Source: Elusimicrobiota bacterium (GTDB lineage Bacteria > Elusimicrobiota > Elusimicrobia > Elusimicrobiales > UBA9959). From it: a stretch of 64,000 nt of DNA. How positions within the stretch are numbered: the stretch's first letter is position 1; every line of letters starts with the position of its first letter. A program made the translations under genes and the position numbers. Of the stretch, positions 29,225-37,633 are shown piece after piece. The DNA lies in NCBI GenBank assembly GCA_003450815.1, contig DMES01000077.1, positions 135,456 through 199,455 of the forward strand. Direction: 5' to 3'. The notes below the pieces were generated by a model. That model did not search any database. It saw only the letters and a program-made list of their open reading frames with translations, and had not been told where the DNA came from.

Positions 29225-29706
29225 AAAAGATTTCGCTCCGTGACCTGGAGCTTATCGTTTATGATTTTGACGGGGTTATGACCGACAATACGGCGCTGTT
29301 GGCCGCGGACGGGAGGGAATTTGTCAGGGTGAACCGGTCTGACGGAATGGCGGTCGGCAAGCTGTCGGAAATGGGAATTTTACAGATAATACTTACCAGC
29401 GAGACAAATCCGGTTGTGGACGCAAGGGCCCGCAAACTGAAACTGAAAGTGCTTTCGGGAATTAAAGACAAACAAACCGCCCTTGCGCGCTACTGCGCCA
29501 AAAACGGAATATCGCTTGGGAAAGTATTGTACATCGGCAACGATATTAACGATTTGCGGGCTATGCTGTCCGTAGGATTGCCGGTTTGCCCTTCCGACGC
29601 ATACGCGGAGATAAAGGCCATATCCGTACTTGTGCTTAAAACCGCCGGCGGAAAAGGCGTTGTCAGGGAACTGCTGTATTATCTGACCGAAAGGAGAAAA
29701 ACATGA
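29221..29706 (+). CDS. KdsC-like HAD phosphatase
   Basis: A 161-residue HAD phosphatase of the KdsC type, which removes phosphate from an 8- or 9-phospho-ulosonic acid. The nucleophile motif is DFDGVMTDN (Asp15, Asp17). Motif II is LTSE, the lysine lies in GIKDKQTAL, and motif IV is IGNDINDL. It lacks a cap domain, as in KdsC, which acts as a tetramer. It opens a tight cassette with a DegT aminotransferase, a radical SAM enzyme, a NeuB homologue and a cytidylyltransferase. A role in dephosphorylating the NeuB product is likely. Start overlaps the previous stop. Confidence 0.85.
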   Translation: MKKISLRDLELIVYDFDGVMTDNTALLAADGREFVRVNRSDGMAVGKLSEMGILQIILTSETNPVVDARARKLKLKVLSGIKDKQTALARYCAKNGISLGKVLYIGNDINDLRAMLSVGLPVCPSDAYAEIKAISVLVLKTAGGKGVVRELLYYLTERRKT

Positions 29707-30923
29707 CGACTCTTGTAAATCCCATCAAGTATCTTGGCAATGAGCTGGAGTATCTGAAGAAAGTGCTTGAAGGTGAATCCTGGTCGGCCACAGGCGGAAG
29801 CTGGACCAACACTTTTGAGCGGGAATTCGCAAAAAAACTTGGCTTGAAATATGCTGTCGCGTTCAATTCCGGGACCTCAACCCTTCACGCCGCGCTGGAA
29901 GCGGCGGGGGTGGGCCCCGGAGATGAAGTGATCTCTCCGGCGCTAACCGTGATCATGGATACCGCCGCGACAATTCACGCGAACGCGGTACCGGTGTACG
30001 CGGATATAGATCCGGAAACTTTCAACCTTGACCCTAAAGATGTTGAAAAGCGCATAACCGGAAAAACCAAAGCCATTATAGCTGTTTCTTTATATGGCCT
30101 TCCCTGCGATATGGACGCGCTGTTAAAGATAGCCAAAAAGCATAATATTGCGCTTATTGAGGACAATGCTCAATCAGTGCTGGCGAAGTATAAAGGCAGA
30201 TTGTTGGGAACTTTTGGGGATATGGCAAGCTTTAGTTTTGAAAACACTAAGCATATTTCGTGCGGAGAGGGCGGGATGATAGCTACCAATTCGGAGAAAT
30301 ACGCCGAAGCCGTGCGCAAGATAGGCGGACACGGGTTTAAGAATCTGAGGGCCGAGGAAGGCCGGGTAAGGCTTAACCAGGATGTCTTTCAGAGCCCTCA
30401 CTATAAGCGGCACGATGTGCTTGGCTGGAACTACCGCCTTGCCGAATTCAATTCCGCGGTGGCGCTGGCCCAGCTTGAGCGCGTTGACGAACTGGTTGAT
30501 TTGAGAATGAAGAGCGCTGAAATGTTCATAAACGCAATGTCACAATGTGACTACCTTATCCCCCAGAAAACCCCGGGCGACTGCGTCAACACATATTATA
30601 CGCTCGGCGTCGTTTATAATGGTTTGGAGAAGAAAGGCGTTTCCTGGGAGGAGTTCAGAAAGATGTATATCTCTGAAGGAGGGGACGGTGTTTATGGCGC
30701 GTGGAGCGTGCCTTACTTAGAACCGGTTATCGCCGAACGGCGGTTCGCCGGGAGATGTCCCTGGGTTTATAAAAATGTCCGCTATGAAAAAGGGCTTTGT
30801 CCCCAGGCCGAGCGAATTCAGCCCAAGATAATGCAGTTCAAGACCAATTACAGGGACCTGGATCTTGCAAAGCGCAAGGCGGCGGTTCTGGAGAAAGTGA
30901 TAAAGAAAGTTTCAGCAAAATAA
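29703..30923 (+). CDS. DegT/DnrJ/EryC1 family sugar aminotransferase
   Basis: A 406-residue PLP aminotransferase. Motifs include AVAFNSGTSTLHAAL, the cofactor-region ALIEDNAQS, and FSFENTKHISCGEGGM with the Schiff-base Lys183. These enzymes put an amino group on a keto-sugar nucleotide. Its place between the HAD phosphatase and the radical SAM gene ties it to the ulosonic-acid cassette. The C-terminal third (GDGVYGAWSVPYLEP, then a cysteine near RYEKGLCPQAERI) is longer than in many family members. The sugar substrate is not known. Confidence 0.88.
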   Translation: MTTLVNPIKYLGNELEYLKKVLEGESWSATGGSWTNTFEREFAKKLGLKYAVAFNSGTSTLHAALEAAGVGPGDEVISPALTVIMDTAATIHANAVPVYADIDPETFNLDPKDVEKRITGKTKAIIAVSLYGLPCDMDALLKIAKKHNIALIEDNAQSVLAKYKGRLLGTFGDMASFSFENTKHISCGEGGMIATNSEKYAEAVRKIGGHGFKNLRAEEGRVRLNQDVFQSPHYKRHDVLGWNYRLAEFNSAVALAQLERVDELVDLRMKSAEMFINAMSQCDYLIPQKTPGDCVNTYYTLGVVYNGLEKKGVSWEEFRKMYISEGGDGVYGAWSVPYLEPVIAERRFAGRCPWVYKNVRYEKGLCPQAERIQPKIMQFKTNYRDLDLAKRKAAVLEKVIKKVSAK

Positions 30924-30939
30924 AAGACGGACGGCTAAA

Positions 30940-31995
30940 ATGTTTGACATAAACTTCTACATGAGCAGTTATGAGCTTCAAAAGAGGCTCGCTTCAGGCG
31001 AAAAACTTGCCCGGGAACATGTTATGCGGGAGTTCGAAAAGGCGCGGAGCCGCAAGCCCGTGGTTTACAACATAGAAACCACCAATGCCTGCAACATGAA
31101 ATGCAGAATGTGTCCCCGCACCACTATGATGACGCGGAAAGTGGAAACAATGGACAAAGGCCTTTTCGGCGCGGTTGTGGGGCAGCTGGAGCCTTTCCCC
31201 CCGGGCTTGTGGGCCAAGTGGGAGGAATTCGTCCTGAGGGAATATGGCATCCCGAAGGATGCGATGAGCGAAAACCATTTCTTCCTGCATATCATTCCCA
31301 AAGTAATACAGCTTCACGGCTACGGCGATCCGCTTTTGGATGTAAATATGCCCGATTATGTTAAGCTGCTGGCGGACAGGGGATTTAAGTCTTATTTCAG
31401 CTGCAATCCGGCAAATATTGACATTGATAAGACCGTGCGGATGTTCGAAAACGGCCTCAATTACATAAAGTACTCAATAGAGTCGGTTGATGACGCGAAG
31501 CACAAGGCTATCAGGGGAGAGGCCTCGGATTTTTCAGGAAGCTACAGGAATATAACGCGGCTTCTTGAACTTAAGGCCAAGAGGGGCTACAAAACCGTAA
31601 TTATCATTACCATGCTTGACCTCAACAGGACTGGGCAGGCGGGGGAATACGAAAAGCTTAATGAGGTTTTTCAAGGCGCGGGCGTATACATATACCTCAA
31701 GAGCGAAGACCAGCAGTGGTACAGGAAGGATTTTCACGGCACCAAGTCGGTTCACTGGTCTGAAATCTGCAAACATCCCTGGATGTCGGCCACCGTAAAA
31801 TCGAACGGCGAAGTGGTCATGTGCATGGAAGACTTTAACAACGAGATAATACTCGGTGACGCGAGAAAAGAGTCTCTTGAAAGCATTTGGAACGGGAGCA
31901 AATACGAAAAGTTCAGAAAAGACCACTTTGACCTGGCCAAAGGGATTAAGTGTACCGAAGAGTGCGACATGAAAATGGCAGGGGAATATTTTTGA
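30940..31995 (+). CDS. Radical SAM/SPASM-like enzyme in the ulosonic-acid cassette
   Basis: A 351-residue radical SAM enzyme. The cluster motif CxxxCxxC is at Cys51, Cys55 and Cys58 (CNMKCRMCPRT). A short SPASM-like C-terminal region has VVMCMEDFNNEIILGDA and KGIKCTEECDM, which may bind a second Fe-S cluster. Such enzymes do dehydrations, epimerisations or carbon rearrangements by radical chemistry. It lies 16 bases after the DegT gene and 8 bases before the NeuB gene, so it belongs to the same pathway. A radical SAM step is not part of the standard sialic, legionaminic or pseudaminic acid routes. The reaction cannot be read from the sequence. Confidence 0.85.
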   Translation: MFDINFYMSSYELQKRLASGEKLAREHVMREFEKARSRKPVVYNIETTNACNMKCRMCPRTTMMTRKVETMDKGLFGAVVGQLEPFPPGLWAKWEEFVLREYGIPKDAMSENHFFLHIIPKVIQLHGYGDPLLDVNMPDYVKLLADRGFKSYFSCNPANIDIDKTVRMFENGLNYIKYSIESVDDAKHKAIRGEASDFSGSYRNITRLLELKAKRGYKTVIIITMLDLNRTGQAGEYEKLNEVFQGAGVYIYLKSEDQQWYRKDFHGTKSVHWSEICKHPWMSATVKSNGEVVMCMEDFNNEIILGDARKESLESIWNGSKYEKFRKDHFDLAKGIKCTEECDMKMAGEYF

Positions 31996-32003
31996 GGTGC
32001 TAA

Positions 32004-32885
32004 ATGGCAAATAAAACGATCAAACTTGCCGGTCACGAGATCGGCGAAAAGAAACCGGTTTTCTTAATCGCAGAAATAGGCATTAATCACAACGGAAGCC
32101 TTGAGACGGCAAAAAAACTGATAGATGCGTCTTTCGCCTGCAACTGGCACTGCGTTAAATTCCAAAAAAGAACGCCCGATATATGCGTTCCGGAAAAGCA
32201 AAAAGGCGTCCTGCGCGACACCCCCTGGGGAAAGATTACCTACCTGGACTACAGGCATAAGGTGGAGTTTCAGGAAAAGGAATACGCTTACATAGACAAA
32301 TACTGCGCTGAAAAGCCCGTTATGTGGACTGCGTCGGCGTGGGATATACCAAGCCTGGAGTTCCTGCTTAAGCGGAACGTGCCGTTCGTCAAAATACCTT
32401 CGGCAAAAATGACCGAGGATGATTTTGTCCGTGAGGCCGCCAAGTCAGGCGTTCCCGTGGTGCTTTCAACCGGCATGAGCACCGTTGAGGAGATGGACCA
32501 CGCCGTTGAGCTCCTTGAAAAGAGCTCAAAAGGCGACTATGTGCTGATGCATACCAATTCCGCCTATCCGGCCGCGCATGAAGACCTTAATTTGAATGTG
32601 ATGGGTTTTTTGAAAGAGCGATATAAGTGTCTTGTGGGGTATAGCGGGCACGAATACGACCTGGAGCCCACCGTAATAGCGGCGGTGCTGGGCGCCGTTA
32701 TGGTGGAAAGGCATGTTACGCTGGCTCATGACATGTGGGGCTCCGATCATTTTGCCAGCCTTGAGGTTCACGCCATGGATCTGCTGGCCAAAAGGATAAA
32801 AAGCGTGAGCGCTATCATAGGCGACGGCATAAAGAGAATGACGCCGAAGGAAACCGAAGCCAGAAACAAACTGAGGGGATATTGA
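32004..32885 (+). CDS. NeuB-family ulosonic acid synthase lacking the SAF domain
   Basis: A 293-residue NeuB-type TIM barrel, which condenses phosphoenolpyruvate with a sugar aldehyde. The start of homology is VFLIAEIGINHNGSL. Further family motifs are KFQKRTPD, SAWDIPSLEFL, KIPSAKM, VVLSTGMSTVEEM and GYSGHEYD. Usual sialic-acid synthases are about 340-350 residues, with a C-terminal SAF (antifreeze-like) domain that shapes the active site. Here the protein stops at the end of the barrel (TPKETEARNKLRGY), and the next gene begins two bases later, so no SAF domain is encoded. A different aldehyde substrate is likely. Confidence 0.88.
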   Translation: MANKTIKLAGHEIGEKKPVFLIAEIGINHNGSLETAKKLIDASFACNWHCVKFQKRTPDICVPEKQKGVLRDTPWGKITYLDYRHKVEFQEKEYAYIDKYCAEKPVMWTASAWDIPSLEFLLKRNVPFVKIPSAKMTEDDFVREAAKSGVPVVLSTGMSTVEEMDHAVELLEKSSKGDYVLMHTNSAYPAAHEDLNLNVMGFLKERYKCLVGYSGHEYDLEPTVIAAVLGAVMVERHVTLAHDMWGSDHFASLEVHAMDLLAKRIKSVSAIIGDGIKRMTPKETEARNKLRGY

Positions 32886-32886
32886 G

Positions 32887-33672
32887 ATGAAAAAAGGGAT
32901 ATTTATCACCGTTAGAACCGATTCAAGCAGGCTTCCAAACAAAGCGCTTGCTCCGATACTGGGCAGGCCGGAGATAGAGATGATCATGCTTAGGGCCAGG
33001 CAGGTAAAGGAGGCGGAAGTTGTGGTATGCACCACGGAGCGGCCAGTGGATAATGGAATAGCGGCGCTGGCCGAAAAAAACGGGATAAAATATTTCAGGG
33101 GGAGCCTTGAAGACAAGCTTTTAAGGTGGAAAGGCGCCGCCGAAAAGTTTAACCTGGACTACTTTGTGACTTTTGACGGCGACGATCTGTTCTGCGACCC
33201 CGAGCTTATCCGGCTTGGAATAGAACAGATGGAAAAATACGGCTGTGATTTCATAAAGGCGCCCAAAGGGCTTATTTGCGGCTCGTTTACCTACGCTATA
33301 AAAACCTCCGCGCTAAAAAAAGTGTGCGAAATAAAGGATACAGGCGATACCGAGATGATGTGGGTCTATTTCGAGGACACGGGCCTTTTCAAGGTCCGTG
33401 AGCTTGAAGTGGAAGACAGGGTATTTTATAGCGACGAGATAAGGATGACGCTTGATTATCCGGAGGACCTGGAGTTCTTCACCCGAATATTCGAGCACTT
33501 TAATTGCGTCAACAACGATACGCCGCTCAGGGAAATTGTGATATGGCTGAACAAGCATCCGGAAATAATTAAAATAAACTCGTTCAGGCAGCAGGATTTT
33601 CTTGCAAATCAGAAGCGCAAAACTAAGCTGGTCCTAAAAAACAGCGCAAAGCGTGTGTTTAAGCGGTTTTAA
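32887..33672 (+). CDS. SpsF/NeuA-like cytidylyltransferase
   Basis: A 261-residue protein of the cytidylyltransferase 3 family, which activates ulosonic acids with CTP. The nucleotide-binding N-terminus reads RTDSSRLPNKALAPILGRP, a typical xxSSRLPxK pattern. FVTFDGDDLFCDPELI supplies acidic metal ligands. The rest resembles SpsF, the family found in spore-coat and some surface-sugar loci. It is one base from the NeuB gene stop and closes the cassette, so the cassette's product is probably a CMP-linked acidic sugar. The basic C-terminal tail (KRKTKLVLKNSAKRVFKRF) is an extension of unknown role. Confidence 0.83.
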   Translation: MKKGIFITVRTDSSRLPNKALAPILGRPEIEMIMLRARQVKEAEVVVCTTERPVDNGIAALAEKNGIKYFRGSLEDKLLRWKGAAEKFNLDYFVTFDGDDLFCDPELIRLGIEQMEKYGCDFIKAPKGLICGSFTYAIKTSALKKVCEIKDTGDTEMMWVYFEDTGLFKVRELEVEDRVFYSDEIRMTLDYPEDLEFFTRIFEHFNCVNNDTPLREIVIWLNKHPEIIKINSFRQQDFLANQKRKTKLVLKNSAKRVFKRF

Positions 33673-33690
33673 ATCGCTGGAGGTTGACCA

Positions 33691-35079
33691 ATGAAAATAC
33701 TTTTGGTTGTTTACGATAATGACATGTTCATTCATGTCTTTCCCACCGGCCTGGCTTATGTCGCTGCCGTACTTTTAAAAAAAGGTTATGAAGTGGAAAT
33801 TTACAATCAGGATGTTCATCACTATCCGGAAGAGCATCTTACGGCTTACCTGAATAAAAACCATTTTGATGTAGTGGGATTGGGAGTAATAGCCGGATAT
33901 TATCAGTATGGCAAGCTGTTGAAAATATCCCAAGCAATAAACGCATCAAAACAAAGGCCTTTTTTCGTGCTGGGAGGGCATGGTCCGTCGCCTGAACCGG
34001 AATATTTTTTAAGGAAAACCGGCGCCGATGCAGTGGTGATAGGAGAGGGGGAAAGCACCATCGTTGAACTTATTGATTCGCTTGCGGCGGCTAAGAACAT
34101 AAATGGCATAGCGGGACTGGCAGTTAGGGAAGGGAACAATATTACGGTGAATAAGCGGAGACCGCTGATTAAGGACATTGACAGTATCCCATTCCCAGCT
34201 TATCATCTTTTTCCCATGGAGTATTACAGGTTGCTCCGCGACCCGAATGCCTCAAAAAGGGATTTTGTGATACCAATGCTTTCAGGCCGAGGTTGTCCAT
34301 TTTGTTGCACATTCTGTTATCGCATGGATGAGGGGCTAAGAACACGTGCGCCTGAGGCTATTGTGGAAGAGATAAAGTTGTTGAAGCGGGACTACGGGAT
34401 TACCTATATTTCGTTTTACGACGAGCTGCTCATGTCCTCCCAGAGCAGGATGGAAAAAATATGCCGCGAGATGTTGAAAAACAAGCTGGATGTGAAATGG
34501 TATTGCAATGGGCGGCTTAATTACGCCAAGCCTGCTTTGTTGGGCCTGATGAAAAAGGCTGGCTGTGTTTTCATAAATTACGGAATAGAGGCGCTTGACG
34601 ACCAAGTGTTGAAAAACATTAACAAATGTCTTACCGTTTCACAGATTGAAAGTGGAATAAAAGCGACGCTGGAAGCCGGAATAAGTCCGGGATTTAATAT
34701 CATGTTCGGCAATATAGGCGACAATATGAGAACACTCAACCGCGCGGTTGACTTTCTGATAAAGCACGACGACGGTGCTCAGCTCAGAACAATAAGGCCC
34801 GTGACGCCATATCCCGGTTCCCCGCTTTATTATCACGCCATTAAAACCGGTTTACTGAGGGATTGCGGTGACTTTTATGAGAGAAAACATGTCAATTCCG
34901 ATCTGGTTTCCGTAAATTTCACCAAAATGTCTGATAAAAAAATACACCGAGCCCTTTTTGATGCCAACAGAAAACTTATAAAAAACTATTTTGCGCAAAA
35001 AAACAGGCTTGGAGTTGAAGAGGCAAAAGATTTATATTTGAATCGGAACGCGGAATTTAGGGGTTTCAGGCAAACTTGA
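33691..35079 (+). CDS. B12-binding-domain radical SAM protein
   Basis: A 462-residue protein. The N-terminal half (about residues 1-150) is a cobalamin-binding-type fold with FFVLGGHGPSPEPE and AVVIGEGESTIVELI. The radical SAM motif is CxxxCxxC at Cys202, Cys206 and Cys209 (GCPFCCTFC, with an extra Cys205). The domain continues with FYDELLM, YGIEALDDQVL and VTPYPGSPLYY. Members methylate unreactive carbons or do other radical chemistry, and some are found in surface-glycan loci. A GGAGG site precedes the start. It is 18 bases after the cassette, so it may act on the same sugar. A paralogue is at 43317-44834. Confidence 0.87.
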   Translation: MKILLVVYDNDMFIHVFPTGLAYVAAVLLKKGYEVEIYNQDVHHYPEEHLTAYLNKNHFDVVGLGVIAGYYQYGKLLKISQAINASKQRPFFVLGGHGPSPEPEYFLRKTGADAVVIGEGESTIVELIDSLAAAKNINGIAGLAVREGNNITVNKRRPLIKDIDSIPFPAYHLFPMEYYRLLRDPNASKRDFVIPMLSGRGCPFCCTFCYRMDEGLRTRAPEAIVEEIKLLKRDYGITYISFYDELLMSSQSRMEKICREMLKNKLDVKWYCNGRLNYAKPALLGLMKKAGCVFINYGIEALDDQVLKNINKCLTVSQIESGIKATLEAGISPGFNIMFGNIGDNMRTLNRAVDFLIKHDDGAQLRTIRPVTPYPGSPLYYHAIKTGLLRDCGDFYERKHVNSDLVSVNFTKMSDKKIHRALFDANRKLIKNYFAQKNRLGVEEAKDLYLNRNAEFRGFRQT

Positions 35080-35094
35080 TTCTTCTGGTTCGCA

Positions 35095-36363
35095 ATGCAA
35101 AAAACGATTTCCCGAATAATCTTCATTATAAATTTCCCAATTCATGAGCAGGAATACAATTTTTTGGGTATAGACCTGCTTTTAAAGAACAATTTTACGG
35201 TAGAAATCTGGAATTTGTCCCCGATAATAAATCCTGAAATCTTCAGCTACCAGGGCGATGTCACCTGGCCTCGTCCGGACAAATATGCCTATCGGCTGAT
35301 ACGCACAAAAAAAGATTATGAGCATGAAATTTTACGACTGGGCGCCAGTGATTTCATATTCATGAATGTGGGATGCACCAGAAGAACGTTTTTTGTGTAC
35401 AGAGCGATTGCCCGGAAAAAACTTATGTATGGCATAAACATGAACCTTTTAGAATGTTATTTCGAATCCGGGGGGGGGCATAACCGTGTGGTTACAGCAG
35501 TCAGAAAGGCCGCTTTCCTGGACCGGCTAAAGAAGGCCACAGTTAAAAAAATTGCGGCAAGATTTACCGCAATAGGGAAGAGGCGTTTTATGCAATGCCT
35601 GGATTCCGGTTTCCGGCTAATGCGGCCGTATTTTGTAAGTCCGGCAAGTTATATTCTCCGGGGAGGAAACAAGTCCGAAGAATTCCTAAAAATATATGAT
35701 ACACCTGTGTCATCATGTACAAAAACAGTTCTGGCGCATAACATGGATTATGATTTTTATCTTTTGCGGAAAGATATGCCGGGCAGTGTTAATAAAAAAA
35801 ACACCGTGGTGTTTCTGGACGGGGATTTCTGTTTTCATCCCAATTATATCCGCAGTAACTGCAAAATTTCCGTTACCCCGGAAGTCTATTTCCCGGAATT
35901 GTGCAAATTCTTCAGGGAAATCGAAAACAAATGGAATGTAGAAGTGATAATAGCCGCGCATCCGCGCGCCAGCGGGGAATATGGACGGAAAGATTATTTT
36001 GAAGGCAGGAGCGTAATCTCCTGCAGGACTCCTGAACTGGTGGCTGATTCGCAATTCGTGATTTTGCATTGGAGCATGTCCATTAACTATGCCGTATTGT
36101 TCAAAAAACCGGCGGTTTTTATGACTACAGATCAGCTTAAAAAAGGGTCCGAGGCAGGGTTTATTGAAAATGAGGCGGCTTATTTCGGAAAAACCCCGGT
36201 TAATATCAGCCGTCCGGAAGAAGTCGCTGATTTTCTTGCAAACGGCAAACTGGAATACGATGAAAAAATATACCAGGAGTACAAAGACAATTACATTAAA
36301 AGCCCCGGCACCCCTGAAAAACTGCGCTGGGAATTGACGATTGATTATCTGAAAACCCTGTAA
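35095..36363 (+). CDS. Unrecognised GT-B-like surface-polysaccharide protein
   Basis: A 422-residue soluble protein that I cannot place in a named family. The C-terminal half has features of GT-B glycosyltransferases or capsule synthesis proteins: VIIAAHPRASGEYG, then LVADSQFVILHWSMSINYAVLFKKPAVFMTT. That pattern, a strand, a serine-rich turn and a helix, resembles the nucleotide-sugar-binding half of surface-carbohydrate enzymes. The N-terminal half (EYNFLGIDLLLKNNFTVEIWNLSP) could be the acceptor domain. No signal peptide or membrane helix is visible. It sits between the B12-radical SAM gene and a DegT gene, both on the same strand. A glycosyltransferase role is an inference. Confidence 0.5.
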   Translation: MQKTISRIIFIINFPIHEQEYNFLGIDLLLKNNFTVEIWNLSPIINPEIFSYQGDVTWPRPDKYAYRLIRTKKDYEHEILRLGASDFIFMNVGCTRRTFFVYRAIARKKLMYGINMNLLECYFESGGGHNRVVTAVRKAAFLDRLKKATVKKIAARFTAIGKRRFMQCLDSGFRLMRPYFVSPASYILRGGNKSEEFLKIYDTPVSSCTKTVLAHNMDYDFYLLRKDMPGSVNKKNTVVFLDGDFCFHPNYIRSNCKISVTPEVYFPELCKFFREIENKWNVEVIIAAHPRASGEYGRKDYFEGRSVISCRTPELVADSQFVILHWSMSINYAVLFKKPAVFMTTDQLKKGSEAGFIENEAAYFGKTPVNISRPEEVADFLANGKLEYDEKIYQEYKDNYIKSPGTPEKLRWELTIDYLKTL

Positions 36364-36414
36364 AAAGATCGCGACCGGTAAGAATTAGTCAAGTTTTGTC
36401 CAAGGAGAATTATA

Positions 36415-37554
36415 ATGCCCGCAAAATCGGATTCAATGGCAAAGCCGGGGTTAACCATTCCAATATTCAACACATATATCAGCCCCGCCGCAGCGGACGA
36501 GGTCGCCAAAGTCCTGCAATCCACCTTCCTGAGCGAAGGCAGTATCGTTAAGGCTTTCGAAAGCCGATTGGCGGCCGAATTGGGTTTGTTGAATCCGGTA
36601 GCCGTGAACAGCGGCACGAGCGCGCTTCATTTGGCGCTGGTGCTGGTTGGAATCGCGCCCGGGGACGAGGTCATATGTCCGGCGCAGACTTTTATAGCAA
36701 CAGCTTTGACTATAATGCAGGAGCGGGCGGTGCCGGTTTTCGCCGACATTAATTACGGCACCGGCAATATTGATCCCCGGTCAATAGCAGAAAAAATAAC
36801 CCCGAAAACCAGGGCTATTATGGCTGTTCACTGGGGCGGGTATCCCTGCGACATGGATGAAATCTGCGCGATAGCGAAAAAACATGGTCTTGCAGTAATA
36901 GAGGATGCCGCCCACGCTCCGGGCGCAAGCTACAAAGGGCGGGCGATAGGCGCCATCTCCGACTTTACCTGTTTTTCATTCCAGGCGATTAAACATATAA
37001 CAACCGGCGATGGGGGGGCAGTATGCTGCAGGGATGAAAATAACGCCCGCAGCGCTTTTGCGAAGAGATGGTTTGGAATAGACCGGTTCAACTCGCGGCC
37101 CTCTGTTTTAGGGGAGCGGCAATACAATGTCTCCGCGGTGGGATATAAATACCACCTTAACGATTACGCGGCCGCGCTGGGGCTTGCCAATCTTTCCGGT
37201 TTTAAGGAGCGCATGGCCAGGCGCCGGGCTATAGCTGCGCGTTACCGAAAACAGCTTGGCGGTGTGCCCGGAATCCGCCTTTTCAGCGAAACTCCGGACA
37301 GGGAAAGCGCCTACTGGCTGTTTGGCCTGCACGTGGAGCGCAGGCTTGATTTTGTCAGGGCGCTTCTGGAGCGCGGCGTGACCGCGTCCGTGATTCACCA
37401 GAGAATTGACAGGAATTCCGTGTTCGGCGGGCTGCGCGGCGACCTGTCTGATCAGGCCAGATTTGATGAAACGCAGATAAACATTCCCATACATGACGCG
37501 CTGACCGAAGAACAGGCGGAACACATCATAAAATCAGTATCTGCCGGATGGTGA
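36415..37554 (+). CDS. DegT/DnrJ/EryC1 family sugar aminotransferase
   Basis: A 379-residue PLP enzyme. Motifs are PVAVNSGTSALHLALV, AVIEDAAHAPGASYKGR and FSFQAIKHITTGDGGA with the PLP Lys193. The length is normal for the family. AAGGAG precedes the ATG. It adds an amino group to a nucleotide-bound 3- or 4-keto sugar; the exact sugar is not known. It precedes the MBOAT and SGNH genes, which could acylate the sugar it makes, but that link is speculative. Base composition is like the surrounding genes. Confidence 0.88.
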   Translation: MPAKSDSMAKPGLTIPIFNTYISPAAADEVAKVLQSTFLSEGSIVKAFESRLAAELGLLNPVAVNSGTSALHLALVLVGIAPGDEVICPAQTFIATALTIMQERAVPVFADINYGTGNIDPRSIAEKITPKTRAIMAVHWGGYPCDMDEICAIAKKHGLAVIEDAAHAPGASYKGRAIGAISDFTCFSFQAIKHITTGDGGAVCCRDENNARSAFAKRWFGIDRFNSRPSVLGERQYNVSAVGYKYHLNDYAAALGLANLSGFKERMARRRAIAARYRKQLGGVPGIRLFSETPDRESAYWLFGLHVERRLDFVRALLERGVTASVIHQRIDRNSVFGGLRGDLSDQARFDETQINIPIHDALTEEQAEHIIKSVSAGW

Positions 37555-37633
37555 CAACACGCGCAGCGGCTTCCGGCAGTGATTTGTCCGTGTCGTAATT
37601 CCAGCAGGAATAAAAAACAAAAAAGCAAAACAC

